Source: Dactylosporangium sp. AC04546
GTDB lineage: Bacteria > Actinomycetota > Actinomycetes > Mycobacteriales > Micromonosporaceae
Reading direction: 5' to 3'
Length of the DNA stretch: 47,729 bases
NCBI RefSeq assembly: GCF_022095675.1
Contig: NZ_JAHYSG010000095.1
Location: 1-47,729, forward strand
Positions 24,964 through 33,548 of this stretch are shown in pieces. Position numbers and translations under genes: made by a program. A model generated the notes under the pieces. The model made no database searches and was not told the DNA's origin. It saw nothing but the letters and a program-made list of their open reading frames with translations. The number at the start of each line of letters is the position of its first letter. Within the stretch, counting starts at the first letter, position 1.

Positions 24964-26516
24964 TTCTTCAACCATGCCTCGTGGAAGTCAGGCAGGCCGT
25001 CGTCGATCAGGCGGAAGCCTCCGACATCCTTGCTGACCACGAACGCATACGGGAGGCGGAACGTCGGGATGAGCGGGACCTGCGCCCAGAACTGCGTTTC
25101 CAGGGTCCGGTATACGGCTGCCCGCTCTTGCGTGGTTGTCGCCGTGCGCCCGTCTGCGAGGGCCTTGTCGACCAGTGGATCCGAGAATCCGCCGAAGTTC
25201 AATGCGGAACCCGTTTGCAGTGCGAGCGCCATCGAGGGCTCGGGATCGACGCCTGCCACCGCGGAGCCGGCCATCTGGAAATCGCCCTTGCCCTGGCGGG
25301 TGACGAAGGCGACGGGCTCGAGCGTCTGGACGGAGACCTTCACACCCTTGAGCTGTGACCACCGCTGTTGCAACGCCTGGTTCTGCACCGCCGAGGTCGC
25401 GGTGCCGAGCAGCTCCAGGTTGATCGATCCACCCTTCTCCGCAAGGTACTGGTCGATCAGTGTCTGAGCCATGGCGAGATCCGTCTTGGGGCGCGATGGC
25501 GCGTCGCTGTAGAACGGAGAGTCCTTGGTGAACAGACTGTCGACGGTGGCCGCACCGCCGGCGTTGACCTTGTCGTTGAGATCAGCGAGGTCGACTGCGA
25601 GCAGCAGTGCCCGACGGACCCGCACGTCGTCAAGCGGTGCCTTCCTGGTGTTCAAGACAATGCCTTGTCCACCGCTGATCGGCGGGATCCGCGTGTCGAG
25701 GCGCTGCTTGATCGACTGCACCAGCTCCGGCGACCAGATCACGAACGCGATGACATCCGCATCCCCGGAGGAGAAGGTGTCGAGGCGCGGCCCGTCGCCG
25801 AGGACAGGTCGGACCACGAGGCTGTCGAGGTAAGGCCTCGGCGCGTCCCAGTAGAGGGGGTTACGCTTGAGCACAAGCCGATCATCACGAACGTAGCTGT
25901 CAACTGTGAACGGACCGGCACCAACCGGCTTCTGCGCGAAGGCGGCGCCGAGCGTCTTGACCGCTGTCGGAGACGGAATCATGCCCAGCCCCCGCATCAG
26001 GTATCGCGCCCACTGGCTGTTCTTCTCCGCAAGAGTGACCTTCAGGGTCGTCGCGTCGACGACCTCGTAGGTCTTCATCGTCTTGACCTGGCCCGCCGAC
26101 GGCGAGCCGGTTGCCGGATCCGCCATGCGATCCCATGCCGCCTTGACCGCCTCGGCGTCGAACGGCGTGCCGTCGCTGAACTTCAGTCCCGCCCGCAGCG
26201 TGATCGTCCACACCCGTTGGTCCTGGGTCTCGACCGACTGGGCCAACCGCGGCTTGATCGTCCCGTCAGGCAGGACCTCCGCGAGCATGTCGTATATCGC
26301 CACCAGCGGTAACTGACCACTGCCGGTCGTCGGACGCGCCGCGCCGGCATCGAGGGTGGCCACCTCCTGGAAGGTGAGGAACTGCAGCGTCCCTCCTGCG
26401 CGTGGCTCGCCCTGCGCACCTGAAGTGCTGTCGTCTCCACCGTCGCCGCACGCCGCCGCAAGCATCCCGACCGTCAGCACGACGCTGAGCATCCTCAACC
26501 GACTTCGCTGGAACAT
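24960..26516 (-). CDS. ABC-type substrate-binding lipoprotein (family 5)
   Basis: 518 residues from ATG 26516 (GGTGAGGG upstream). A signal peptide ends in the lipobox LAAAC with Cys23, so it is anchored outside the membrane. The mature part is a family 5 (oligopeptide/nickel type) binding protein: RVWTITLRAGLKFSDGTPF, KPVGAGPFTVDSYV and YWDAPRPYLDSLVVRP. No permease or ATPase gene is nearby. It overlaps the acyl-CoA ligase by four bases. It is paralogous to the protein at 44913-46484. Binding of a hydrophobic or amide substrate for this pathway is inferred. Confidence 0.9.
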   Translation of the reverse strand: MFQRSRLRMLSVVLTVGMLAAACGDGGDDSTSGAQGEPRAGGTLQFLTFQEVATLDAGAARPTTGSGQLPLVAIYDMLAEVLPDGTIKPRLAQSVETQDQRVWTITLRAGLKFSDGTPFDAEAVKAAWDRMADPATGSPSAGQVKTMKTYEVVDATTLKVTLAEKNSQWARYLMRGLGMIPSPTAVKTLGAAFAQKPVGAGPFTVDSYVRDDRLVLKRNPLYWDAPRPYLDSLVVRPVLGDGPRLDTFSSGDADVIAFVIWSPELVQSIKQRLDTRIPPISGGQGIVLNTRKAPLDDVRVRRALLLAVDLADLNDKVNAGGAATVDSLFTKDSPFYSDAPSRPKTDLAMAQTLIDQYLAEKGGSINLELLGTATSAVQNQALQQRWSQLKGVKVSVQTLEPVAFVTRQGKGDFQMAGSAVAGVDPEPSMALALQTGSALNFGGFSDPLVDKALADGRTATTTQERAAVYRTLETQFWAQVPLIPTFRLPYAFVVSKDVGGFRLIDDGLPDFHEAWLKK

Positions 26517-26597
26517 ATCCCTCACCTTTCGTCACAGCGTCGCCGCCGTCACGTCGCGTATGGCCCCCCAGGCTCGGCGTCCCCCATCGGCTAGTAC

Positions 26598-26605
26598 GGT
26601 ATACC
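26598..26605 (-). promoter_or_regulatory. RGTAYMCY motif, site 10
   Basis: The palindrome GGTATACC with an A-rich flank (GATAAAAGGGTATACC on the minus strand) lies about 80 bases upstream of the lipoprotein gene and drives, or controls, the lipoprotein-ligase-LuxC operon. Confidence 0.6.
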
Positions 26606-26716
26606 CTTTTATCGACTCAAGGAAAGACGGATCGATTCGCCGCCCGACCGGAAGGCCGCTTCACCCACCCGCAACCCGCCACGACGGGTGGGCACGGCAC
26701 CGAATCCGTCTCGTTG

Positions 26717-26724
26717 AGTGTACT
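26717..26724 (+). promoter_or_regulatory. RGTAYMCY motif, site 11
   Basis: AGTGTACT in CGTTGAGTGTACTCTTTATG lies 54 bases before the SDR ATG at 26779, in the same 262-base divergent gap as site 10. An out-of-frame ATG follows four bases later. Confidence 0.55.
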
Positions 26725-26778
26725 CTTTATGCACCTATCTGCTGAACGCCAACGGCCAGGACCAAGGGAGTACCGCGC

Positions 26779-27582
26779 ATGTCTGTCGGGTGGAGCTCGA
26801 AAGATCCGGCCAGAATTCTTGTGACGGGCTGTTCGTCGGGCATCGGACGAGCCCTGTGCACGGTGCTGCACGACCGAGGGCATCACGTGATCGCGACGGC
26901 ACGAGAGTCGGCACAGCTGACCGGCGTGCCCGCGCACGCGCACATCGACCTCGACGTGACGAACGACGCGTCCATCGCTGCCGCTGCCAGCGCCGCGGGC
27001 CCGGTCGACGTGCTCATCAACAACGCGGGAGTCACCGCATGGGCGCCGCTGGAGACGATGCCGATCGATACGGCCAAGCACGTCTTCGACACCAACGTGT
27101 GGGGCACATTGCGGATGTGCCAGGCGTTGCTCCCCTCGATGCGGGCGGCCGGGCGCGGACGCGTCATCAACGTCAGCTCGGCGGCCCTGCGTGGGTACCC
27201 GCTGCTCGGGCTGTACGTCGCCAGCAAGATCGCGATGGAGGCGCTGAGCGAGTCGATGCGACTCGAACTGGCCGCGTTCGGCGTCGACGTCATCCTCGCC
27301 GAACCGGCCGCTGTCGTGTCCTCGTTCGGCCAGAACCGGATGCCGGTAATGGTCGACGACCCGAGCTACCGTGAACTGACCGAGCGAGCGTTCCGATACC
27401 TCCAGGGGCTCCGCGGCACAGTGTTGACGTCGGAAGAGGCGGCCGGGGCCATCGCCGACCTGGTGGAGCTCGACAGCCCACCACTGCGCGTGCCGATCGG
27501 CGAGGACGCCGAGCGCATCGCCGCCGAACGGCACAGTGTCGGGGACGAGCAGTTCGAGCGGTCGATCCTCTCGGCCCTATGA
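26779..27582 (+). CDS. SDR oxidoreductase
   Basis: 267 residues from ATG 26779 with GGGAG nine bases upstream. Classical SDR motifs: TGCSSGIGRAL (16-26), NNAG (81-84), Ser133, Tyr146 and Lys150 (YVASK), and the segment ALSESMRLELAAFGVDV typical of the retinol/17beta-HSD-like classical group. The C-terminal part is longer than in FabG-like enzymes. It is divergent from the lipoprotein operon and its stop overlaps tail to tail with the acyl-CoA ligase at 27577. The likely substrate is a hydrophobic alcohol or ketone. Confidence 0.87.
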   Translation: MSVGWSSKDPARILVTGCSSGIGRALCTVLHDRGHHVIATARESAQLTGVPAHAHIDLDVTNDASIAAAASAAGPVDVLINNAGVTAWAPLETMPIDTAKHVFDTNVWGTLRMCQALLPSMRAAGRGRVINVSSAALRGYPLLGLYVASKIAMEALSESMRLELAAFGVDVILAEPAAVVSSFGQNRMPVMVDDPSYRELTERAFRYLQGLRGTVLTSEEAAGAIADLVELDSPPLRVPIGEDAERIAAERHSVGDEQFERSILSAL

Positions 27583-29160
27583 GGGTCGGGCTCGACGCGT
27601 TCCGCCACCTTGACCGGGTCGTCCGGTGGTCCGGCTGCCCGGGTAGTTCCCGCCGCCGTAGATCCTGTCGAGTGTCGCGTAGTCCTTCGCACCGTTCACG
27701 CTTGGCAACGAATCAACGAACCGAACCGATCGCGGCTTCTTGTACGACGCGATCTTCGACTTGCAGAAGTCGATGAGGCCGGCCGCGGAGACGGCGGCAC
27801 CGGGGAGCAGGACGACGATGGCCTCGACCGACTGCCCCCACCGCTCGTCGGGCAGACCGATCACCGCGGCCTCCGCCACGTCGGGATGCGATTCGAGGCA
27901 CGACTCGACTTCCGCAGGGTAGATGTTCTCCGCCGCGGACTTGATCATCCGGGACATCGGCGCGATGAAGGAGATGGATCCGTCCGGCTCGCGCCGACCG
28001 AGATCCTGGGTGTGCCACCAGCCGCCACGGCGGCGGTGCTCGGTCAGTTCCGCGCGATTCCAGTACCCGTTGCCGACGATGGGTCCCCTGAGGACGATCT
28101 CGCCGGCTTCACCGGTGTCTACGTCGTTCATGTCGGCATCGACGATCCGGACCCGGGCGGCCGGTGACGTCCTGCCGTGGCTGCCGATCGAGTCGGGGCC
28201 GATGGAGTTGTACGTGGCGAGCGCCATCACCTCGGACTGCCCGTACCCGCCGGAGCGACGGCCGAAGGGACTCCGGTCGACCGAGGTCATCGCGATCCAA
28301 CGGGGATCCGACCGGGCACTCGCGCGATAGCTGGACAGGTCGAACCGGCCGTCGGCGTTCAGCTCGAGGATCCGCTCGATGATGGGCGGCAGCAGGAATC
28401 CTGTGGTGACCCGCTCCGCCTGGATGAGGAGACAGACCTCGGCCGGATCTGCACGGCTCACGAAGACGTTGGTGCCACCTGAGAGAAACGTGGGCAGGAG
28501 CCACATGTACGCGGCCACGTGGAACAGCGGACCAGCATTGATCGTGACCGTCGTATGGTCGATGTCCATCGCTCGAGCGAGCAGGTAGGACTGCGCCATC
28601 ATTGAGGTGTGGCTCAGCAGGGCCGCGTTCGGCCTGCCTTCGAACGCCGCGGTGTAGAGCGCGAGGACCGAGGACGACGGGTCGACCAGCCGCTCCTGAT
28701 CGGCGCCGTTGCCAGCGGCCAGGAAGGATTCGTAGCCGCTGACGGAGTCGGTGTCGTGCTGGATCCAGACCGCGGCGCATGCGGCGCCCCTACGCGCGCT
28801 GCGTGTCGTGTCGCCAACCTCCTGGTGCTGCCAGAACACCACCGAGGGATCGAGATCGTTGATCACGAACTCGAGCTCCTCGGCGGTCTGGCGCCAGTTC
28901 GCCGGGCAGACGACCGCGCCCAGCTTCGCGCACGCGATGAGTACCTCGAGCATCCGGTAGCTGTTCTGGCCGAGCCACAGCACGCGACTTCCCGGGTGGA
29001 CCCCGACGTCCGCGAGGGCGTTCGCCAACCTCGTGGTGCGCACGTCGACCTCGTCGTAGGTCAGCCGGACGTCGCCGTCGACCACGGCGAGCCGGTTGGC
29101 GTGGACGAACCGGTGCTCGCGCGAGATGTCGCCGAGCGTGAGCGTCTGGCTCGGTTCCAT
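27577..29160 (-). CDS. ANL-superfamily ligase homologue with degenerate phosphate loop
   Basis: 527 residues from ATG 29160 with GGAGGGG upstream. The overall fold is that of an acyl-CoA ligase: RLTYDEVDVRTTRLANAL, GPLFHVAAYMW, GGYGQSEVMALATY, WWHTQDLGRREPDGSISF and AENIYPAEVES. The phosphate loop at 169-178 is YTAAFEGRPN: the usual S-G-T-T-G...K is gone, including its lysine. The C-terminal NGAKDYATLDR may still supply the catalytic lysine. Similar variants recur in actinobacteria as a subgroup, so it may be active by a modified mechanism. It is the last gene of the aldehyde-dehydrogenase operon. Confidence 0.85.
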   Translation of the reverse strand: MEPSQTLTLGDISREHRFVHANRLAVVDGDVRLTYDEVDVRTTRLANALADVGVHPGSRVLWLGQNSYRMLEVLIACAKLGAVVCPANWRQTAEELEFVINDLDPSVVFWQHQEVGDTTRSARRGAACAAVWIQHDTDSVSGYESFLAAGNGADQERLVDPSSSVLALYTAAFEGRPNAALLSHTSMMAQSYLLARAMDIDHTTVTINAGPLFHVAAYMWLLPTFLSGGTNVFVSRADPAEVCLLIQAERVTTGFLLPPIIERILELNADGRFDLSSYRASARSDPRWIAMTSVDRSPFGRRSGGYGQSEVMALATYNSIGPDSIGSHGRTSPAARVRIVDADMNDVDTGEAGEIVLRGPIVGNGYWNRAELTEHRRRGGWWHTQDLGRREPDGSISFIAPMSRMIKSAAENIYPAEVESCLESHPDVAEAAVIGLPDERWGQSVEAIVVLLPGAAVSAAGLIDFCKSKIASYKKPRSVRFVDSLPSVNGAKDYATLDRIYGGGNYPGSRTTGRPGQGGGTRRARPS

Positions 29161-29175
29161 CCGCGCGCCCCTCCG

Positions 29176-30027
29176 TCACGAGTAGAACTGGTCGGCCTTG
29201 TCGAAGGTCTGCGCAAGTTCACCTTCGGACCGGCTCTTGACGAAGTTGAACTCGTCGTCCTCGAACTGCAGGTTGGTTCCGTAGGCGTGCAGCAGATAGC
29301 TGCAGACCTCGGAGAGCGCCATACCCATGCTCTGCTCGACCAGCCGGTACGACTCCTTGGCGATGACGATGCCGTCGGCGGGCATGCGCGCCACCTGCAC
29401 CGCCAGCTCCTCCGCGGTGGCGTGCACGTCAGCGGCCGGAACGAAGCGCGTGAAGATGCCCCGACTCGCAAGCTCGCCGGCCGGCGCGATCCGCCCGGTC
29501 AGCAGCAGGTCCCTGGTGAGCACCGGGCCCAGCCGGTGGAAGAACAGGTGCAGGTCTCCGAGGACCGGGCCGAGATAACGGGTCGCCGGCATCCCGACCT
29601 TCGCGTCGTCACCCACCACGCTGATGTCCGAACCCATCAGGAACTCGAGCCCACCGCCGAGCGCGAAACCACGGATCGCGGTGATCGTGACCTTGGGGTG
29701 GTAGGTGACCCGGTCGTAGACGCGCGATGTTCGCCGGTCCACGACGAGACGGCGGCGCTGGCTGGGGCGGCGCTTCTTGCCATCCGCTCCGTTCGGCGGC
29801 CCGTACCAGCCATAGACCTCATTCATGTCCACGCCCGCGGTGAAGTTCTCTCCGGCGCCACTGAGGATGACGACCTTGATGTCGTCGTCCTCCGCGACGT
29901 CGTCAAGACACCACACGATGCGGTCGTACATCTCAAGCGTCATGGCGTTGAGCTTCGCCGGCCGGTTCAGCGTAACTCGGGCAATGTGACTGACCCGGTC
30001 CTTCTCGTACAGTACGTCGTCGCTCAC
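29176..30027 (-). CDS. Enoyl-CoA hydratase/isomerase family protein
   Basis: 283 residues from GTG 30027 with GAGGG nine bases upstream; the longer frame adds an Arg-rich stretch that looks non-native. VTLNRPAKLNAMT, NFTAGVDMNEV and ALGGGLEFLMGSD are typical, so the first glutamate is present. The second position reads MPATRYLGPVLG with alanine where hydratases have glutamate. An insert rich in Lys/Arg (PNGADGKKRRPSQRRR) near residues 95-110 is unusual. It may be an isomerase or hydrolase rather than a hydratase. It is 15 bases upstream of the ligase homologue. Confidence 0.83.
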   Translation of the reverse strand: MSDDVLYEKDRVSHIARVTLNRPAKLNAMTLEMYDRIVWCLDDVAEDDDIKVVILSGAGENFTAGVDMNEVYGWYGPPNGADGKKRRPSQRRRLVVDRRTSRVYDRVTYHPKVTITAIRGFALGGGLEFLMGSDISVVGDDAKVGMPATRYLGPVLGDLHLFFHRLGPVLTRDLLLTGRIAPAGELASRGIFTRFVPAADVHATAEELAVQVARMPADGIVIAKESYRLVEQSMGMALSEVCSYLLHAYGTNLQFEDDEFNFVKSRSEGELAQTFDKADQFYS

Positions 30028-30099
30028 AACAGCGTCCCTCACTAGTCGCGACTTTCTTCTCTCACGTCTGTTCAGCATTCGCGGCCCGAGCCGCGGGAT

Positions 30100-31233
30100 T
30101 CAGGAAGCGCTCAACGGAACCACCACGTCACGCACTGAGGTGCCGGCCAGCATCCGATCGAAACCCTCGTTGATGTCGTCGAGTGCCAGCGTCGCCGAAC
30201 GCAGCCGATCGACCGGCAGCCGGCCAGCGCGGAACAGGTCCAGGTAACGCGGGATGTCGCGGCGCGCCGACGCACTGCCCATGTAGCTGCCCTTGACGGT
30301 CCGCTCGGTGGCGACGAGGTCAGCGAGCGGGATCTCCAGCTGCTGGCTCGGGTTGGGCAGACCGGCGGTGACCATCGTGCCGCCGCGACCGGTGATCGTG
30401 TACGCGAGCCTGGCGGCGCGCGCGGAGCCCGCCATCTCGAACACGAAGTCGGCTGCTCCGAACTCCTGCAGGATCCGATCGGCGCAGTCCGGCTCTCCGG
30501 CGTCGTAGACGTGGGTTGCCCCGAGCGTCTGCGCCAGCCCGAGTTTTTCGTGAGAGAGGTCGATCGCGGCGACCTTGCGTGCGCCGCTCGCGATCGCTCC
30601 CAGCAGGGCGCTGAGCCCCACTCCCCCCAGCCCGACAACGGCAGCCGACGAGCCCGGAGTGAGCTGCGCCGTGTTCATGACCGCCCCCACGCCGGTGACG
30701 ACCGCACATCCGAAGATCGCCGCGATGTCGAGGGGGATGTCAGCGTCCACCCGGACAATCGATCGAGGCGTGACAACGGCGTATTCGGCGAACGCCGAGA
30801 TGCCGCTCCAGTGGTTCAGCGATTCGCCCGCCACACTCAGGCGTCTCGTACCTGTCTGCAACGTCCCTTCGGCCCGGGCCTGCCACGACGACTGGCAGAG
30901 ATTCGGCCGCCCGCGCAGGCACACGGCACACTCCCCGCAGCTGGCCACGAACACCATGACAACGTGGTCGCCGGGCGCGAGTCCGGTCACGCCCCCGCCG
31001 ACCTCTTCGACCACCCCCGCGGCCTCGTGGCCGGCGACCGCCGGAAGTCTGCGAGGGCGGTCCCCGGTCACCGCCGACAGGTCCGAGTGGCACAGGCCGG
31101 CGGCCGCCACCCGGACGAGCACCTCTCCGTGCCCGGGACCCGACAGCTCCACTTCGGTCACGTCGAACGGCCGGCTCGTGGCGAATGGAGCCGGCAGGCC
31201 AGCTGCCCGCAACACGGCAGCACGCATCTTCAT
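30100..31233 (-). CDS. Zinc-dependent alcohol dehydrogenase (MDR superfamily)
   Basis: 377 residues from ATG 31233, overlapping the preceding stop as ATGA. Catalytic zinc ligands Cys48, His69 (GHEAAGVVEEVG) and Cys176 are present, as are structural zinc cysteines 99, 102, 105 and 113. The Rossmann motif GLGGVGLSAL precedes an acidic residue (AAIDLS), so NAD is the likely cofactor. It resembles class III-like and NDMA-dependent actinobacterial alcohol dehydrogenases. With the aldehyde dehydrogenase two genes upstream it would take a primary alcohol to the acid. Confidence 0.92.
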   Translation of the reverse strand: MKMRAAVLRAAGLPAPFATSRPFDVTEVELSGPGHGEVLVRVAAAGLCHSDLSAVTGDRPRRLPAVAGHEAAGVVEEVGGGVTGLAPGDHVVMVFVASCGECAVCLRGRPNLCQSSWQARAEGTLQTGTRRLSVAGESLNHWSGISAFAEYAVVTPRSIVRVDADIPLDIAAIFGCAVVTGVGAVMNTAQLTPGSSAAVVGLGGVGLSALLGAIASGARKVAAIDLSHEKLGLAQTLGATHVYDAGEPDCADRILQEFGAADFVFEMAGSARAARLAYTITGRGGTMVTAGLPNPSQQLEIPLADLVATERTVKGSYMGSASARRDIPRYLDLFRAGRLPVDRLRSATLALDDINEGFDRMLAGTSVRDVVVPLSAS

Positions 31234-32033
31234 GAGTTCACCGACGCAGGCTCCAGATGGAGCGCGACAGCCCCGTCCACACCGGGTCGGGCCGCCGGGA
31301 AGCGTTTGAGGACGAGCGGATCGTGCCCGGGGATCACATGACCCGGTCCGTCGGCCAGTCTCGTCACGGTGTTCAGCGCTGCGACATAGTCGATCGTGCT
31401 GACGAGTACCGGAAACGGGTTCTCTGCGACCAGGTTCTCGTAGTAGTGCACGGCATCGGAGGCCAGCACGACGTTTCCTCGTGCCGTGCTCACCCGGACG
31501 ACCTGCAGACCGGGCGTGTGCCCACCCACGTGGTGGATCGAGATGCCTGGAGCGATCTCGTCGTCGCCCTCATGGAAGCTGACGCGACCGCGGTGCAGTT
31601 CCCGCAGCCATTCGATCGTCTGCTGCAGGTCGTAGGGCCGGCGCAGGAAGCCGCTGCACATGGACGGTCCGGTGGCGTGGGCCATCTCCGCACGTTGCAG
31701 GTGCAGCCTCGCCTGCGGGAAGTCGAGGATGTTGCCTGCGTGGTCCCAGTGCATGTGCGTCGTCACGATGTCCGTGACGTCGCCGGCGCCGAGTCCGACG
31801 TCGGCGAGGGCGGCCAACGGCGAGCGTAGGTGGTCATGTCCACGCTCGGTCATCGTCTCGGCCCCGGCCCCGGTGTCAACCAGAACTGTGCCGTTCGGAC
31901 CGACGATCGCCCAGACGAAGAAGTCCATCGGCATCGACGTGTCCTGGCAGTCGCCCGGCCGGTAGATGACGTTCTCGAAGCGTTGCCGGCCGTCGTTCGA
32001 CCCGTACTTGAGCGCGAATACGCGGTAGTCCAT
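31230..32033 (-). CDS. Metallo-beta-lactamase-fold hydrolase, AHL-lactonase-like
   Basis: 267 residues from ATG 32033 with GGGAG six bases upstream; its start is one base from the aldehyde dehydrogenase stop. The dinuclear metal site is complete: His93, His95, Asp97 and His98 (HMHWDHAG), His172 (GGHTPG), Asp193 (ASDAVH) and His237 (PGHDP). The sequence order fits the N-acyl-homoserine-lactonase-like branch, which opens lactones. In this operon, lactone or ester hydrolysis after Baeyer-Villiger oxidation is plausible; quorum quenching is the alternative. Confidence 0.88.
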   Translation of the reverse strand: MDYRVFALKYGSNDGRQRFENVIYRPGDCQDTSMPMDFFVWAIVGPNGTVLVDTGAGAETMTERGHDHLRSPLAALADVGLGAGDVTDIVTTHMHWDHAGNILDFPQARLHLQRAEMAHATGPSMCSGFLRRPYDLQQTIEWLRELHRGRVSFHEGDDEIAPGISIHHVGGHTPGLQVVRVSTARGNVVLASDAVHYYENLVAENPFPVLVSTIDYVAALNTVTRLADGPGHVIPGHDPLVLKRFPAARPGVDGAVALHLEPASVNS

Positions 32034-32034
32034 C

Positions 32035-33474
32035 TCAGCTCCCCGCGCCGAGGTCGACCCAGATGCTCTTGACCTGGAGGTACTCCTTGATGCCCTCGAA
32101 GCCGCTCTCGCGTCCCAGACCCGAGGTCTTGTACCCGCCGAACGGTGACTGCGGCACGGTATTGCGATACGTGTTGATCCACACCGTGCCTGCCTGGACC
32201 CTGCGGGCGACGCGATGTGCCCTGGCGATGTCCCGGGTCCACACCCCCGCAGCCAGACCGAACGGCACGTCGTTGGCGAGTTCGATCGCCTCTTCCTCGG
32301 TCTCGAAACGGGTGACGGCGAGGACCGGGCCGAAGACCTCCTCCTGGAAGAGCCGGCTCTCCCTGGAAACGCCGTCGAACACGGTCGGGCCGACGAACCG
32401 CTCGTCGGTGGTTTCCCCACCGAACGCGACGACTGCGCCGGACGTTCGTGCCGTGGCGATGTGCTCGCAGATCAGTCGGTGCTGTGCTGCGGTGGCAACC
32501 GGACCGACGTCGGTAAACGGATCGGCCGGATCACCCAGCCGCACCTGCTTGGCCTGATCGATGATTCGCCGGAGCATCCCGTCATGCACCGACGAGTGAA
32601 CGAGCAACCGGGACCCGGCCAGGCAGGTCTGCCCGCCCGACGAGAACACGCCGGCGGATATCCCGGCCGCCGCCCGATCGAGGTCCGCGTCCGGGAAGAC
32701 GATCTGCGGTGACTTGCCGCCGAGCTCCAACGTGCACGGCTTGAGCTGCTTGGCCGCCAACTCCCCGATCAATCTTCCGGCCGCCACACCGCCGGTGAAG
32801 GAGACCTTTCCGACCAGCGGATGTGCGATCAGCGCCGGCACCACGTCCGGTCCGATCCCAGTGACGACGTTGACGATCCCCGCCGGGAATCCGGCTGCCT
32901 CGAACAGTTCGTTGAACACGATGCTGGACGCGCTCGCGTGCTCACTGGGCTTCAGCACCACCGCGTTGCCCGCTGCGAGGGCCGGCGCGATCTTCCACCC
33001 GGCCAGTCGCAACGGCGAGTTCCAGGGCAGGATCGCGGCCACGACGCCGTAGGGCTCGTGCACGGTGTAGTTCAACGAAGCCGGGCGATCGACCGGAATG
33101 ACCTGCCCGAGCACCTTGTCGGCCATACCGCCGTAGTAGCGGTACCACTCGGCCATGGTGCGCAGGGAGGCCCACAACTCCTTACGGGACTTGCCGTTGT
33201 CGCGGGACTCGACCTCGACCAGTTCCTCGAGTCGTTCGAGCACGAGGTCGGCGAGCCGGACCAGCAATCCGCCGCGGGCGCTGGCGGTCAGGCCGCTCCA
33301 GGCTGACGAGCGGAACGCGGCGTCCGCATTCCGCACCGCCGCGTCGACGTCCGCGGGAGCGGCGCGCGCGATTCGCGCCCATGGCTCGCCGGTGAACGGG
33401 TCGATCGACTCGAAGGTCCTGCCGTCCCCGGCCGGCGTCTGACGCCCCCCGATCATCATCCCGAAGTCACGCAA
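32035..33474 (-). CDS. NAD(P)-dependent aldehyde dehydrogenase
   Basis: 479 residues from TTG 33474, chosen because AGGAGG lies six bases upstream; ATG 33459 would cost five residues. Catalytic residues Asn152 (PWNSP), Glu250 (LELGGKSP) and Cys284 (GQTCLAGS) are in place. The C-terminal PFGGYKTSGLGRESG is typical of broad aldehyde dehydrogenases. First gene of the operon continuing with lactonase-like hydrolase, alcohol dehydrogenase, crotonase and ligase homologue. It lies downstream of motif site 12. Confidence 0.93.
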   Translation of the reverse strand: MRDFGMMIGGRQTPAGDGRTFESIDPFTGEPWARIARAAPADVDAAVRNADAAFRSSAWSGLTASARGGLLVRLADLVLERLEELVEVESRDNGKSRKELWASLRTMAEWYRYYGGMADKVLGQVIPVDRPASLNYTVHEPYGVVAAILPWNSPLRLAGWKIAPALAAGNAVVLKPSEHASASSIVFNELFEAAGFPAGIVNVVTGIGPDVVPALIAHPLVGKVSFTGGVAAGRLIGELAAKQLKPCTLELGGKSPQIVFPDADLDRAAAGISAGVFSSGGQTCLAGSRLLVHSSVHDGMLRRIIDQAKQVRLGDPADPFTDVGPVATAAQHRLICEHIATARTSGAVVAFGGETTDERFVGPTVFDGVSRESRLFQEEVFGPVLAVTRFETEEEAIELANDVPFGLAAGVWTRDIARAHRVARRVQAGTVWINTYRNTVPQSPFGGYKTSGLGRESGFEGIKEYLQVKSIWVDLGAGS

Positions 33475-33496
33475 GCGGCACCTCCTCTCCTAAAAG

Positions 33497-33504
33497 GGTA
33501 TCCT
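33497..33504 (-). promoter_or_regulatory. RGTAYMCY motif, site 12
   Basis: GGTATCCT in CTAAAAGGGTATCCTGTAATT lies 22 bases upstream of the aldehyde dehydrogenase start, very close to its ribosome site. At this distance it fits an operator or a promoter with a very short leader. Confidence 0.6.
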
Positions 33505-33548
33505 GTAATTGAAGGCCGGGCCAGCAGCAGCCGGCGCCCCTCGAGGCC

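Noticed and set aside
31230..32033. Quorum-quenching island based on the AHL-lactonase-like protein
   Set aside because: The gene is inside a dehydrogenase/CoA operon with no LuxI/LuxR gene nearby; a catabolic lactonase role fits better.
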